Positions 1 through 7,932 of a stretch of 64,000 nt of DNA are shown here, in pieces. Source of the DNA: Parvibaculum sp002684405. Its GTDB lineage: Bacteria; Pseudomonadota; Alphaproteobacteria; Parvibaculales; Parvibaculaceae. Position numbers and translations under genes: made by a program. Numbering within the stretch: position 1 is the stretch's first letter; each line of letters opens with the position of its first letter. The notes below the pieces were generated by a model, which did no database searches, was not told where the DNA came from, and saw only the letters and a program-made list of their open reading frames with translations. Where the stretch lies: the NCBI GenBank assembly GCA_965140395.1, contig OZ223206.1, forward strand, positions 558,001 to 622,000. The letters are read 5' to 3'.

Positions 1-124
1 TCGCGGCGGGCTGCAGCGTGATACCGCCATCCACCGGGTTGGCCAGGGCCGACCCGATAAAGCCGTCGAAGTGCCCGGTGGCCAAAAACAGTGCCACGAG
101 CGCGAAACCGATCAGAAACCGCAT
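1..124 (-). CDS. coxB: Cytochrome c oxidase subunit II, N-terminus only (cut by left edge)
   Basis: Only the first 41 codons are inside the window; the gene runs off the left end. The visible part is a signal peptide or first membrane segment (MRFLIGFALVALFLATG), then ALANPVDGGITLQPAA, which resembles the mature start of alphaproteobacterial CoxB, the copper-containing subunit of the aa3 terminal oxidase. The position fits: tldD is commonly found near the cox operon in this class, and tldD lies divergently to the right here. The CuA site is not visible, so the call rests on a short N-terminus plus synteny. Another secreted protein is possible. Confidence 0.55.
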   Translation of the reverse strand, partial: MRFLIGFALVALFLATGHFDGFIGSALANPVDGGITLQPAA

Positions 125-641
125 GCTTTTCCCCAGCATTTCCACTCCAGTCCAGCGACTTGCCTCGGGGGCGCCGCGAAGGGGCGGCCTTGGGCCTGCC
201 TCATACCGCTTCAATGTCGCTTACCCCCGTCGCCCGGTATTCCAGGCGCATCTTGGGCGTCAGAAACCATAAACCTTGCGCCATCGCAAGCGCCCAAAAC
301 GATCTTCCGGCGATTGAAATGGCCCTAGAGCGGCAATTGCCCCTCAATTTGGAGGACAGCGGACACGTTCCCCTTCACGCGAATACGCGATCGCCGCTGC
401 CGTAACCTCCCTTGGCGCAGGAGTATAGTCCCGCTCGCGCAAGCCGCCAGATGCCCTGCAAGGCTTTGCGACGTTTTGCCACAACGAACATGTTAATTCG
501 TCGCATTGCGTATTTCAAAAACCCTAATAATTAAGGGGGTTTTGGCGCGCTTTTCTGACGCCCCGCTGGTCCCGGCACCCCCCAGGCATTACATTGGAAT
601 CAGTCGACAGCCGGATGCATTCGCAGCCCGAAAGGCCAGTT
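125..641. other. Gene-free region upstream of coxB
   Basis: About 500 bases without a convincing gene. They should contain the coxB promoter on the minus strand and the promoter of the small + strand gene at 642. One AT-rich stem-loop is visible at 518-543 (AAAACCC, loop, then GGGTTTT). It could act as a weak terminator or be chance. No tRNA, repeat element or conserved leader was recognised. Confidence 0.5.
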
Positions 642-1049
642 ATGCGTGACGAATCCCTGATTCACTTCCACCACGGACGGCGGATTTCCGCGGGTCTCCA
701 CCTGCCCCGCAACGGCGCCGCCGCGCCGGAACTCATCGCCGAGGCCGCGCCCTGGCTGGATCCGCGCGATCCGGGCCGCTGCGTGGTGGGGTTCTGCGCC
801 GCCCATCCCGACATGGTGGGCGATGTGACCGACGCCCCGCCCGCGGGCTGGGAAAACTGGGGATTTAATGAGTGGGACCAGTGGTTCGGACGAATCAACG
901 GCGTCTTCCTCGTCGATCTGGAGACGCTGCGCGTCGTGCAATATCCGCTCTATTCCTGCGGCGGCCAGACGGTCCCTTGCGACCTCTCCGGTCTGCCCCG
1001 CCGGCTGGTGCCGGTGGAAGACTGGCTGGAAGGGCAGAAAACGCCGTAA
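642..1049 (+). CDS. Hypothetical protein, about 135 aa
   Basis: I do not recognise this protein. The chosen ATG follows GAAAGG at a reasonable distance; the same frame extends upstream to a TTG at 594 with no ribosome-binding site. The product looks soluble. It is acidic and Trp-rich in the centre (GWENWGFNEWDQWFGRING) and has two Cys near the C-terminus (YSCGGQTVPCDL). There is no signal peptide or membrane segment. It sits alone between coxB and tldD and ends before a palindromic repeat. High-GC codon usage like the neighbours supports real coding, but the function is unknown. Confidence 0.55.
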   Translation: MRDESLIHFHHGRRISAGLHLPRNGAAAPELIAEAAPWLDPRDPGRCVVGFCAAHPDMVGDVTDAPPAGWENWGFNEWDQWFGRINGVFLVDLETLRVVQYPLYSCGGQTVPCDLSGLPRRLVPVEDWLEGQKTP

Positions 1050-1105
1050 TGTCGTTGTTATGGAGAGTGGCCCGGAGAAACAGTCAGCTCTTCGACTTGC
1101 CGCCT

Positions 1106-1181
1106 CTGGATGCCCGGATCCAGTCCGGGCATGACATAACTACATAAGGTTGTCATTGCCGGGCTTGACCCGGCAATCCAG
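1106..1181. repeat. Intergenic palindromic element
   Basis: Two GC-rich hairpins (TGCCCGG...CCGGGCA and TTGCCGGG...CCCGGCAA) lie head to head. They are enclosed by an outer CTGGAT/ATCCAG inverted repeat and separated by TGACA...TGTCA. The order of outer and inner stems is reversed relative to the GTCA-bounded elements elsewhere in the first 20 kb. The element lies upstream of tldD. Confidence 0.7.
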
Positions 1182-1229
1182 CGCTTGAATCTGAGAACAG
1201 CACCCCATTCGCCTCGAAAGCAGACACCC

Positions 1230-2663
1230 ATGACCACCGACCCCGACGATCTCTTTTTCAGCCAGACCGGCCTCGACCGCGCCCGCGTGGAGGCACAGGT
1301 CGGAGAGGCGCTGCATAACTCGGACGATGGCGAGCTTTTCCTCGAATTCCGCCAGTCCGAAGCGCTCGGTTTCGACGACGGCCGCCTCAAGACGGCAAAT
1401 TTCGATACGCAGCAGGGGTTCGGGCTGCGCTGCGTGGCGGGCGAATCGACCGGCTATGCCCATGCCTCGGAACTCTCCGAAGAGGCGCTGAAGCGCGCGA
1501 GCGACGCCGTGCAGGCGGTGAAACAGGGCGGCAGCTTCACGCTGGCCGAAGGCCCGGCCCGCACCAACACGCATCTCTATTCCGACGAAAACCCGCTCGG
1601 CGCGCAGAGCTTTGAGGACAAGGTGAAGCTTCTCGCCGAAATCGATTCCTATGCGCGCGGCAAGGACCCCCGCGTGCAGCAGGTTTCCGCCTCGCTGGCC
1701 GGCGAGTGGCAGGCGGTGGAGATCATCCGCGCGGACGGCGCCGTGGTGCGCGACATCCGCCCCCTCGTCCGCCTCAATGTTTCCGTCACGGTCGGCGAAG
1801 GCGAACGGCAGGAGACGGGCTCCTATGGCGTCGGCGGGCGCATGGGCTACGACATCTTCATCGCGCCCGACCAGTGGCGCTCCCAGGTGGACGAGGCGCT
1901 GCGTCAGGCGCTCACCAATCTCGACAGCGTCGCCGCCCCCGCGGGCGAAATGGACGTGGTGCTCGGCCCGGGCTGGCCCGGCATCCTGCTGCATGAAGCG
2001 ATCGGCCACGGCCTTGAGGGCGATTTCAACCGCAAGAAGACCTCCGCCTTCGCAGGCCTGCTGGGCGAGCGCGTCGCCGCGCCCGGCATCACCGTCGTCG
2101 ATGACGGCACGCTGGCCGACCGGCGCGGCTCGCTCACCGTGGACGATGAAGGCACGCCCACCTCGCGCACGGTGCTGATCGAGGACGGCATTCTCAAAGG
2201 CTATATGCAGGACCGTCTGAACGCCCGCCTGATGGGCATGGCCGCCACCGGCAACGGGCGGCGCGAATCTTACGCGCATCAGCCCATGCCGCGCATGACC
2301 AACACCTACATGCTGTCGGGCGACAAGGATCCGGGCGAAATCCTCGCCTCGGTGAAGAAGGGTCTTTACGCCGTGTCCTTCGGCGGCGGTCAGGTGGACA
2401 TCACCTCCGGCAAGTTCGTCTTCTCCTGCACCGAGGCCTACATGATCGAGAACGGCAAGATCGGCGCGCCGGTCAAGGGCGCCACGATCATCGGCAACGG
2501 CCCGGACGTCCTCACCCGCGTCTCCATGATCGGCAACGACATGAAGCTCGATCCCGGCATCGGCACCTGCGGCAAGGGCGGCCAAGGCGTCCCCGTCGGC
2601 GTCGGCCAGCCGACGCTGCTGGTGAACGGCCTGACAGTGGGCGGCACGGCGCAGGCGGCGTAA
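1230..2663 (+). CDS. tldD: Metalloprotease TldD
   Basis: Catalytic subunit of the TldD/TldE (PmbA) zinc protease heterodimer, which in enterobacteria processes microcin B17 and degrades CcdA. The product is 477 aa, a normal family length. The zinc motif HEAIGH is at about residues 255-260, followed by GLEGDFNRKKTSAF, both diagnostic. The C-terminal half contains the conserved glycine-rich stretch ending CGKGGQGVPVGVGQPTLLV. An ATG at 1230 was chosen; the same frame opens at 1185 but the added residues look unlike the family. The partner pmbA is in the same window at 29938, about 27 kb away. Cytoplasmic; the native substrate here is unknown. Confidence 0.96.
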   Translation: MTTDPDDLFFSQTGLDRARVEAQVGEALHNSDDGELFLEFRQSEALGFDDGRLKTANFDTQQGFGLRCVAGESTGYAHASELSEEALKRASDAVQAVKQGGSFTLAEGPARTNTHLYSDENPLGAQSFEDKVKLLAEIDSYARGKDPRVQQVSASLAGEWQAVEIIRADGAVVRDIRPLVRLNVSVTVGEGERQETGSYGVGGRMGYDIFIAPDQWRSQVDEALRQALTNLDSVAAPAGEMDVVLGPGWPGILLHEAIGHGLEGDFNRKKTSAFAGLLGERVAAPGITVVDDGTLADRRGSLTVDDEGTPTSRTVLIEDGILKGYMQDRLNARLMGMAATGNGRRESYAHQPMPRMTNTYMLSGDKDPGEILASVKKGLYAVSFGGGQVDITSGKFVFSCTEAYMIENGKIGAPVKGATIIGNGPDVLTRVSMIGNDMKLDPGIGTCGKGGQGVPVGVGQPTLLVNGLTVGGTAQAA

Positions 2664-2693
2664 GCGCCACGACGGCCGATGCCACCTTCTTCA

Positions 2694-2821
2694 CCTCCCC
2701 CCTTGAGGGGGAGGTCGGAATGCGTAACGCATTCCGGGTGGGGGGATACAGCCTTACCACGCATTGCAACGCCTATATCCGGCGCCCCACCCCCTCCCAG
2801 CCCTCCCCCGTCAAGGGAGGG
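2694..2821. repeat. Palindromic element with G/C-tract ends
   Basis: It is bounded by two hairpins made of C-runs and G-runs (CCTCCCC-CCTTGAGGGGGAGG on the left, CCCTCCCCCGTCAAGGGAGGG on the right) and contains a TGCGTAACGCA palindrome. A similar C-run/G-run hairpin recurs alone at 19179-19200. This is a second repeat family, distinct from the GTCA-bounded elements. Confidence 0.65.
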
Positions 2822-2890
2822 TTTTGACACCCATGCCCTGCTTCCACGGGGATGGCGGCCTGTTTATTTTCGGAAGAAACCAAAAACTCA

Positions 2891-2995
2891 GTGCCGTCCC
2901 GGCACTCGTTGCCGGGACCCATTTGGCCCTGCGGCAAGGAATGAAGTGAGTGAGACCCAGCCACCTCCACATGCAAGGAGGGCCGGGACGACACC
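2891..2995. repeat. GTC-bounded cloverleaf-like repeat, long form
   Basis: About 105 bp, aligning along its length with 19254-19356. The shared order is a CCCGGC/GCCGGG hairpin, CGGGACCCATTTGG, a variable middle, CCAGCCACCT, then GGAGGGCCGGGACGACACC. The outer ends (GTGCCGTCCC, GACACC) are a decayed version of the GGTGTCA/TGACACC pair in the other copy. Confidence 0.65.
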
Positions 2996-3105
2996 AATCC
3001 CTAAAGCCGTTCCACGAACTCGTTCATCTCGCCGTCGATCCGCAGGCGGAAGAACTCTTCCGTCCCGATGGTGGCTTGACTGAAGGTGGGCTCCCCCATT
3101 TTCCC

Positions 3106-3184
3106 GTCATGGCCCGGCTTGTCCGGGCCATCCACGACTTGCCGCCGAGAAGACGTGGGTGCCCCGCATAAAGCGGGGCATGAC
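3106..3184 (-). repeat. GTCATG-bounded cloverleaf repeat (inverted copy)
   Basis: 79 bp. Read on the minus strand it matches the elements at 9896-9980 and 7829-7928. It has terminal GTCATG/CATGAC, a GCCCCGC/GCGGGGC hairpin, a GGCCCGG/CCGGGCC hairpin, and an internal CCACG.../...CGTGG pairing between them. Confidence 0.75.
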
Positions 3185-3203
3185 ACCCCCTCGAGAAAAA
3201 CTC

Positions 3204-4568
3204 TTAAAACGCGAACTCGTCGAAGATCGGTTCCACCGAGCCGTTCCAGCGCCCGTTATAGAGCGCGAGCAGCTCTTCCGCGGGCGTGCGATTGAGATGC
3301 ACGATGTCTTCAAGCGTCGAAAGGAAGATCGTCTCGTCCGCGCCTGCGCCGTCGCCCTGCGCACGCGCCGTGAGGCCTGCGCGGGAAATGTTCAGCACCT
3401 GCTTGGCCACATCGCCGAGCGTCCCCTGCCGGAACGGCGTGTTGAGGCCCAGGCGCGGCACTTCATTGCGCAGCGTCTGGCGCTCTTCATCCGTCCAGTC
3501 CTTTACGAGATCCCAGGCGGCGTCGAGCGAGTTCTGGTCGTACATGAGGCCGACCCAGAGCGCGGGCAGCGCGCAGATGCGGCTCCAGGGCCCGCCATCC
3601 GCGCCGCGCATTTCCATGTAATTCTTGATGCGCGCCTCGGGGAAGATCGTCGTCAGATGGTTGTTCCAGTCGCCCCGCGTGGGCAGCTCGCCCTTCATGC
3701 CCGGCAGTTCGCCCTTCAGGAAGTCGCGGAAGGACTGGCCCGTCACGTCGATATATTTCCCGTCGCGGAAGACGAAATACATCGGCACGTCGAGCGCATA
3801 GTCGACCCAGCGCTCGAAGCCGAAGCCCTCCTCGAAAACGAAAGGCACCATGCCCGCGCGCTCATTGTCCGTATCGGTCCAGACATGGGAACGATAGGAG
3901 AGATAGCCGTTCGGCTTTCCTTCCGTGAACGGAGAATTTGCAAAAAGAGCGGTCGCCAGCGGCTGCAGTGCGATGCCGACACGCAGCTTCTTCACCATGT
4001 CGGCTTCGGACGCGAAGTCGAGGTTCACCTGCACCGTGCAGGACCGGTACATCATGTCGAGACCCATGGTCCCGACCTTCTTCATGTACTCGGTCATGAT
4101 CTTGTAGCGGCCCTTGGGCATGACGGGAATTTCGTCGCGCCGCCAGTTGGGCGTGAAGCCGAGCCCCAGAAAGCCGATATCGTGCTCGGCGGCGACTTCC
4201 TTCACCTGCGCCAGATGGTCATGCACTTCCGAACAGGTCTGGTGGAGATTTTCGAGCGGCGCGCCCGACAGCTCGAACTGGCCGCCCGGCTCCAGCGAGA
4301 TATTGCCGAGCCCGTCGCCTTCCAGCCCGATCAGATAGCCGCCTTCCTCGATGGGCTTCCAGCCGAAGCGCTGCATGCCTTCGAGAATCGCACGAATGCC
4401 ATGCTCGCCGTCATAGGCGACGGGCGAGCGGTCTTTCAGGCGGAAGGGGAATTTCTCGTGCTCGGTGCCGATGCGCCAGTCCGCCTTCGGCTTGTTGCCG
4501 CGCTCCAACGCCCAGATCAGATCGTCGCGGCTCGAAATGGGCTCAGGCCCTGCAACCAGGATACTCAT
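3204..4568 (-). CDS. gshA: Glutamate-cysteine ligase (GCS2 / plant-type)
   Basis: First step of glutathione synthesis: ATP-dependent joining of glutamate and cysteine. The 454-aa length and motifs such as RIGTEHEKFPF, GLEGDGLGNISLEPGGQFELSG, YRSCTVQVNLDF and YMEMRGADGGPW are those of the plant/alphaproteobacterial enzyme rather than E. coli GshA. The start is supported by GGAAGGGG five to six bases upstream. The gene is cytoplasmic, lies downstream of rsmE on the same strand (gap about 140 bases) and converges on tldD. The gshA-rsmE-ubiA neighbourhood is a known alphaproteobacterial arrangement. Confidence 0.96.
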   Translation of the reverse strand: MSILVAGPEPISSRDDLIWALERGNKPKADWRIGTEHEKFPFRLKDRSPVAYDGEHGIRAILEGMQRFGWKPIEEGGYLIGLEGDGLGNISLEPGGQFELSGAPLENLHQTCSEVHDHLAQVKEVAAEHDIGFLGLGFTPNWRRDEIPVMPKGRYKIMTEYMKKVGTMGLDMMYRSCTVQVNLDFASEADMVKKLRVGIALQPLATALFANSPFTEGKPNGYLSYRSHVWTDTDNERAGMVPFVFEEGFGFERWVDYALDVPMYFVFRDGKYIDVTGQSFRDFLKGELPGMKGELPTRGDWNNHLTTIFPEARIKNYMEMRGADGGPWSRICALPALWVGLMYDQNSLDAAWDLVKDWTDEERQTLRNEVPRLGLNTPFRQGTLGDVAKQVLNISRAGLTARAQGDGAGADETIFLSTLEDIVHLNRTPAEELLALYNGRWNGSVEPIFDEFAF

Positions 4569-4709
4569 ATAGGCCCCTTCCCGGACTTTCCGCCTTACTC
4601 GGCTTTAGCGGCCGGCGCTTCCCGAGTCAGAGCCCCCAGAAGTGATCCGGTCTTTCAGTTCGCCAAGATGTAGGAGCGGACGGGCAAAGAGGCAAGCCCC
4701 CGCTGCCCC

Positions 4710-5507
4710 TCACCAATCCCCCAGAATGAGCCCGGTCACGGCGAGCGCGGCAATCGCCGCCGTATCGGCCCGCATGATGCGGGGGCCGAGGGAGAGCGCG
4801 GTCGTGTCTTTTCGCGCCCGCAGCATCTCGCGCTCCTCCGGCGCGAAGCCGCCTTCGGGGCCGATGACCACCGCCAGCGGCTTGCCCTTCAGGCCTTCTT
4901 TTTCCAGCCGTTCCAGCACGCCCCGCGCGCCGCCCGGCTCCTCGCTTTCGTCGCAAAAGAGGATATGCCGTCCCGGCGCGATCTCGTCCCAGCGCTTGAT
5001 CAGCCCGTCGAGCTTCTCCATTTCTCGCGCTTCCGGCACCGCCACGAGGCCGCATTGTTCGGCGGCTTCCACCACATTGGCCTGCAACCGCTCATCCTTC
5101 ACGCGGGAGACGATGGTGCGCCGCGTCTGGACGGGCTGGATGACGCTCGCGCCCATTTCCGTCGCCTTCTGCGCGATGAAGTCGAGCCGCGCCTTCTTCA
5201 CCGGCGCAAAGAGAAGCCAGATGTCAGGCAGCGGCTGATGCGGCCTTGTCTGCGCCTCCACGGCCAGCGTCGCCGCCTTTTTCGACGCCGATTCGATCTG
5301 CGCCGCCCATTCCCCGTCGCGCCCGTTGAAAAGGAGCACGCGCGCCCCCTCGCCCATGCGCATCACGTTCACGATGTAGTGAGACTGGTCCTTGCCGAGC
5401 GTCAGCGACGCGCCTTGCGCGAGCGCTTCCTCGACATAAAGCCGCGTCTTTCCGGTCGCACAATGAGTTGGTGCATGATGCGGGGGGCTGTCTTTATCGT
5501 CCTGCAT
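4710..5507 (-). CDS. rsmE: 16S rRNA (uracil-1498-N3)-methyltransferase RsmE
   Basis: SPOUT-class methyltransferase that adds N3-methyl to U1498 of 16S rRNA. The product is 265 aa, slightly longer than average. The N-terminal PUA-like part runs to about residue 95. The SAM-binding knot region has VVIGPEGGFAPEE and LGPRIMRADTAAIAAL, which are family signatures. The ATG at 5507 was chosen because upstream residues in the same frame lie antisense to the NUDIX gene and look non-coding. It is divergent from the NUDIX gene across about 70 bases. Confidence 0.93.
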   Translation of the reverse strand: MQDDKDSPPHHAPTHCATGKTRLYVEEALAQGASLTLGKDQSHYIVNVMRMGEGARVLLFNGRDGEWAAQIESASKKAATLAVEAQTRPHQPLPDIWLLFAPVKKARLDFIAQKATEMGASVIQPVQTRRTIVSRVKDERLQANVVEAAEQCGLVAVPEAREMEKLDGLIKRWDEIAPGRHILFCDESEEPGGARGVLERLEKEGLKGKPLAVVIGPEGGFAPEEREMLRARKDTTALSLGPRIMRADTAAIAALAVTGLILGDW

Positions 5508-5576
5508 GAAGGCTTGCCTGATGAATCGGAAGGCCCGAGTGTCGCACGGACGAAAGATCAGGATAAGAGGGAGGTC

Positions 5577-6086
5577 ATGAGCGAAATCAGGACAAGGCCC
5601 ACCGCCCGCCTTCTGCCCTTCTCTCCGGACGGGCGGCTGCTGCTCGTGCGCATGCATGACCCCAATGTCGGCGGGCCGGACGGCGCGGTGTTGCGCGAGG
5701 CCTATTGGGTCACGGTGGGCGGCGCGGTCGATGAGGGCGAGACGCTGGAAGAGGCCGCCCGGCGCGAACTGCGCGAGGAAACCGGCCTCGACGAGACGAC
5801 CGCAAAGCTTGGGCCCCCCGTCTGGTACACCGAGCATGTGCTGACCGTGCATGGCGAGAAGCGTCTGTTGCAGGAAACCTTCTTCATGGCGCAAGCCCTT
5901 ACCACCGAGCTTTCCCATCACGGGTTTGAAGAGAACGAGCGCAAGGTGATCGAGACCATGAGATGGTGGGAGCCAGCCGCGCTTCTCGCCAGCCCGGACA
6001 CGGTGTTTCCCACCTCGCTCAGGCACCATCTGCCTGCGCTATTGCGTGGCGAAATACCCGGCACTGTAATACACATCGACCCATGA
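5577..6086 (+). CDS. NUDIX hydrolase
   Basis: 169-aa pyrophosphohydrolase of the NUDIX fold. The full Nudix box (G-x5-E-x7-REVxEExGL pattern) runs from Gly49 to Leu71, here GETLEEAARRELREETGL. The substrate cannot be told from sequence. A strong GAGGGAGG precedes the ATG. The stop codon overlaps the ubiA start as ATGA, so the two are probably translationally coupled. A housekeeping role in nucleotide or isoprenoid-diphosphate clean-up is possible but only a guess. Confidence 0.9.
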   Translation: MSEIRTRPTARLLPFSPDGRLLLVRMHDPNVGGPDGAVLREAYWVTVGGAVDEGETLEEAARRELREETGLDETTAKLGPPVWYTEHVLTVHGEKRLLQETFFMAQALTTELSHHGFEENERKVIETMRWWEPAALLASPDTVFPTSLRHHLPALLRGEIPGTVIHIDP

Positions 6087-7009
6087 CAGACGAGCAGACG
6101 ATGCAGGACAGAGTGGCCGACGCCGCGCCGGAAAACTGGGTGGACGCCTATGCGCCCGCCTTCACGCGGCCCTATCTGCGGCTCGCCCGCGCGGACCGGC
6201 CCATCGGCACATGGCTCCTGCTGCTGCCGGGCTGGTGGTCCATCGCGCTCGCCGCCGATCTCCTGCCGAATATCTGGCTGATGGTCCTCTTCGGCGTCGG
6301 CGCGCTCGTCATGCGCGGGGCGGGCTGCACCTATAACGACATCGTGGACCGCGATTTCGACGCGCAGGTCGCGCGCACGCGCTCGCGCCCCATCCCGTCG
6401 GGCGCCGTCAGCCTCAAAATGGCCTGGGCCTTTCTGGCGCTTCAATGCCTCATCGGCCTCGGTATCCTGCTGCTGCTCACGCCCTTTGCCATCGGGCTCG
6501 GCGTCGCCTCGCTCGCACTCATCGCCGCCTATCCCTTCATGAAGCGCATCACCTATTGGCCGCAGGCCTGGCTCGGCCTCACCTTCAACTGGGGCGCGCT
6601 GATGGGCTGGGCCGCGGTGACGGACAGCCTCGCCGTCGCGCCGGTTATCCTTTATGTCACCGGCATCGCCTGGACCATCGGCTACGACACCATCTACGCG
6701 CATCAGGACAAGGAAGACGATGCGCTCATCGGCGTGAAATCCACCGCGCTGCGCTTCGGGCGCGAGACGGTGCTCTGGATGTGGCTCTTCTATGGCCTCA
6801 CCGCGCTGGGGCTGCTGCTGGCCGGTCTCGCCGCCGGGCTCGGCTGGGGCTTCTACCTCCTCTGGCCGCTCGGCGTTCTCCACCTTGCGCAGCAGATCCT
6901 CCGCCTCGACACGGAAGACCCCCAGCTCTGCCTCTCGCTCTTCAAATCCAACCGCGATTTCGGGCTGATCATCTTCGTCGCCATCGTGGCGGGCACGCTG
7001 ACGGGGTAA
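6083..7009 (+). CDS. ubiA: 4-hydroxybenzoate polyprenyltransferase
   Basis: Integral membrane prenyltransferase that attaches the polyprenyl chain to 4-hydroxybenzoate in ubiquinone synthesis. The 308-aa protein has about eight hydrophobic segments. Both Asp-rich diphosphate/Mg sites are present: NDIVDRDFD, followed by ARTRSRPIPSG, and YDTIYAHQDKEDD. The start overlaps the NUDIX stop (ATGA). The gene ends eight bases before an 82-bp cloverleaf repeat. A UbiD-type decarboxylase, which could act two steps later, is in the same window at 25405 but not linked. Confidence 0.96.
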   Translation: MTDEQTMQDRVADAAPENWVDAYAPAFTRPYLRLARADRPIGTWLLLLPGWWSIALAADLLPNIWLMVLFGVGALVMRGAGCTYNDIVDRDFDAQVARTRSRPIPSGAVSLKMAWAFLALQCLIGLGILLLLTPFAIGLGVASLALIAAYPFMKRITYWPQAWLGLTFNWGALMGWAAVTDSLAVAPVILYVTGIAWTIGYDTIYAHQDKEDDALIGVKSTALRFGRETVLWMWLFYGLTALGLLLAGLAAGLGWGFYLLWPLGVLHLAQQILRLDTEDPQLCLSLFKSNRDFGLIIFVAIVAGTLTG

Positions 7010-7017
7010 AACGAATT

Positions 7018-7099
7018 GTCACCCCGGGCTTGTCCCGGGGCCCAGGGGCCGCAAGCACTGAACCCGTTGCCCTGGATCCCGGCATAAAGCCGGGATGAC
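7018..7099. repeat. GTCA-bounded cloverleaf repeat, type CCAGGG
   Basis: 82 bp, same length and ends as 19369-19450. It has GTCA...TGAC termini, hairpin CCCCGGG-cttgt-CCCGGGG, internal stem CCAGGG...CCCTGG, and hairpin TCCCGGC-ataaa-GCCGGGA. The two copies are identical or nearly so in the stems and differ mostly in the loop between the CCAGGG/CCCTGG arms. Confidence 0.85.
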
Positions 7100-7207
7100 A
7101 CTTATGGCTTAGGCTGAGCCCCCTCACCCTTCCCTCTTGCCAAAACCGCCCTTTGCGCCCCATATCGAAAGCCTTGGCGGCAGGGGCCGCCTTTGGATGT
7201 CACGCCC

Positions 7208-7813
7208 ATGCGTCCCGCGATCATTCCCGGTCATTTGCAGGCCGGTTACGGCAATCGTCTCGCGCCCAATTACGTCACGCTGCCCGGCATTCTCTCGCCG
7301 GAGGAATGCGAGCGTCTCATCGCGCGTTTCGAAACGCGCGAGCTGGAGGATGGCGGTCTGGTGGGAGAGGTTTCCGCGCCCGATGTGCGCCGCGCCGATC
7401 TCGTCTGGCTCGATGCCGACCGCGTGGACCAATGGGTGCTCGACCGCATGATGACGCTCGTTGCCGACGCCAATCGCGAGATGTTCGATTTCGTGCTGGG
7501 CGGCTTCGACGAGGCGCTGCAGCTCACCCGCTACCGGGCGGATGCGCTCGGCCATTACGACTGGCATGCCGATCGCGGCGGCGCCGGCTTTTCGCGCTTC
7601 CGCAAGCTCTCCGTCGTGGTGCAGCTTTCCCAGCCGGAGACGTATGAAGGCGGCGATCTGGAAATCAACGCGACCGGCATTGTCGAGGCGATGCCGCGCG
7701 ACCGCGGCATGGCGATCCTCTTCCCGTCCCATGCGCTTCACCGCGTCACGCCGGTGACGAGCGGCACGCGGCACTCGCTGGTGACCTGGGTGCACGGCCC
7801 GAATTTCCGGTAG
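7208..7813 (+). CDS. 2OG-Fe(II) oxygenase (PKHD-type hydroxylase-like)
   Basis: Non-haem iron, 2-oxoglutarate-dependent dioxygenase of about 201 aa. The iron triad is visible as H120-x-D122 (DWHADRGG) and H178 (HALHRVTPV), with R188 suited to bind 2-oxoglutarate. YEGGDLEIN and RHSLVTWVHGP match PKHD-type hydroxylases such as PiuC/YbiX. The substrate is unknown. No good ribosome-binding site is visible; an in-frame TTG at 7193 is an alternative start. The gene is flanked on both sides by palindromic repeats. Confidence 0.88.
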   Translation: MRPAIIPGHLQAGYGNRLAPNYVTLPGILSPEECERLIARFETRELEDGGLVGEVSAPDVRRADLVWLDADRVDQWVLDRMMTLVADANREMFDFVLGGFDEALQLTRYRADALGHYDWHADRGGAGFSRFRKLSVVVQLSQPETYEGGDLEINATGIVEAMPRDRGMAILFPSHALHRVTPVTSGTRHSLVTWVHGPNFR

Positions 7814-7828
7814 CTCTTCCCAATAGCC

Positions 7829-7928
7829 GTCATGCCCCGCTTCATGCGGGGCATCCACGTCTTGGCGGCAGGAAAGAAAGACGTGGATGGCCCGCCACCT
7901 TCACACTTCAGGAGGGCCGGGCCATGAC
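7829..7928 (+). repeat. GTCATG-bounded cloverleaf repeat, extended third arm
   Basis: 100 bp. It has terminal GTCATG/CATGAC, hairpin GCCCCGC-ttcat-GCGGGGC, internal stem ATCCACGTCTT/AAGACGTGGAT, and a third arm of GGCCCGC... and ...GGCCGGGCC that is longer than in the copy at 9896. It lies between convergent genes. Confidence 0.8.
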
Positions 7929-7932
7929 GTGA

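Larger units (their letters stand above)
2664..3203. other. Convergent intergenic region filled with repeats
   Basis: The 540 bases between the 3' ends of tldD and gshA hold no supportable gene. They carry three palindromic elements in a row (2694-2821, 2891-2995, 3106-3184), described separately. Between them is unremarkable sequence. Confidence 0.75.

Noticed and set aside
518..543. Strong terminator upstream of the small + strand gene
   Set aside because: The 7-bp stem is AT-rich with a 12-base loop and no gene ends just before it, so it is only mentioned in the region note.
1140..2585. Long open frame antisense to tldD
   Set aside because: It is a shadow of tldD in GC-rich DNA: Ala/Arg/Gly/His-rich, no family motif, no ribosome-binding site.
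3159..4673. 504-codon open frame antisense to gshA
   Set aside because: The composition mirrors the opposite strand, and gshA has full family motifs in the other frame.
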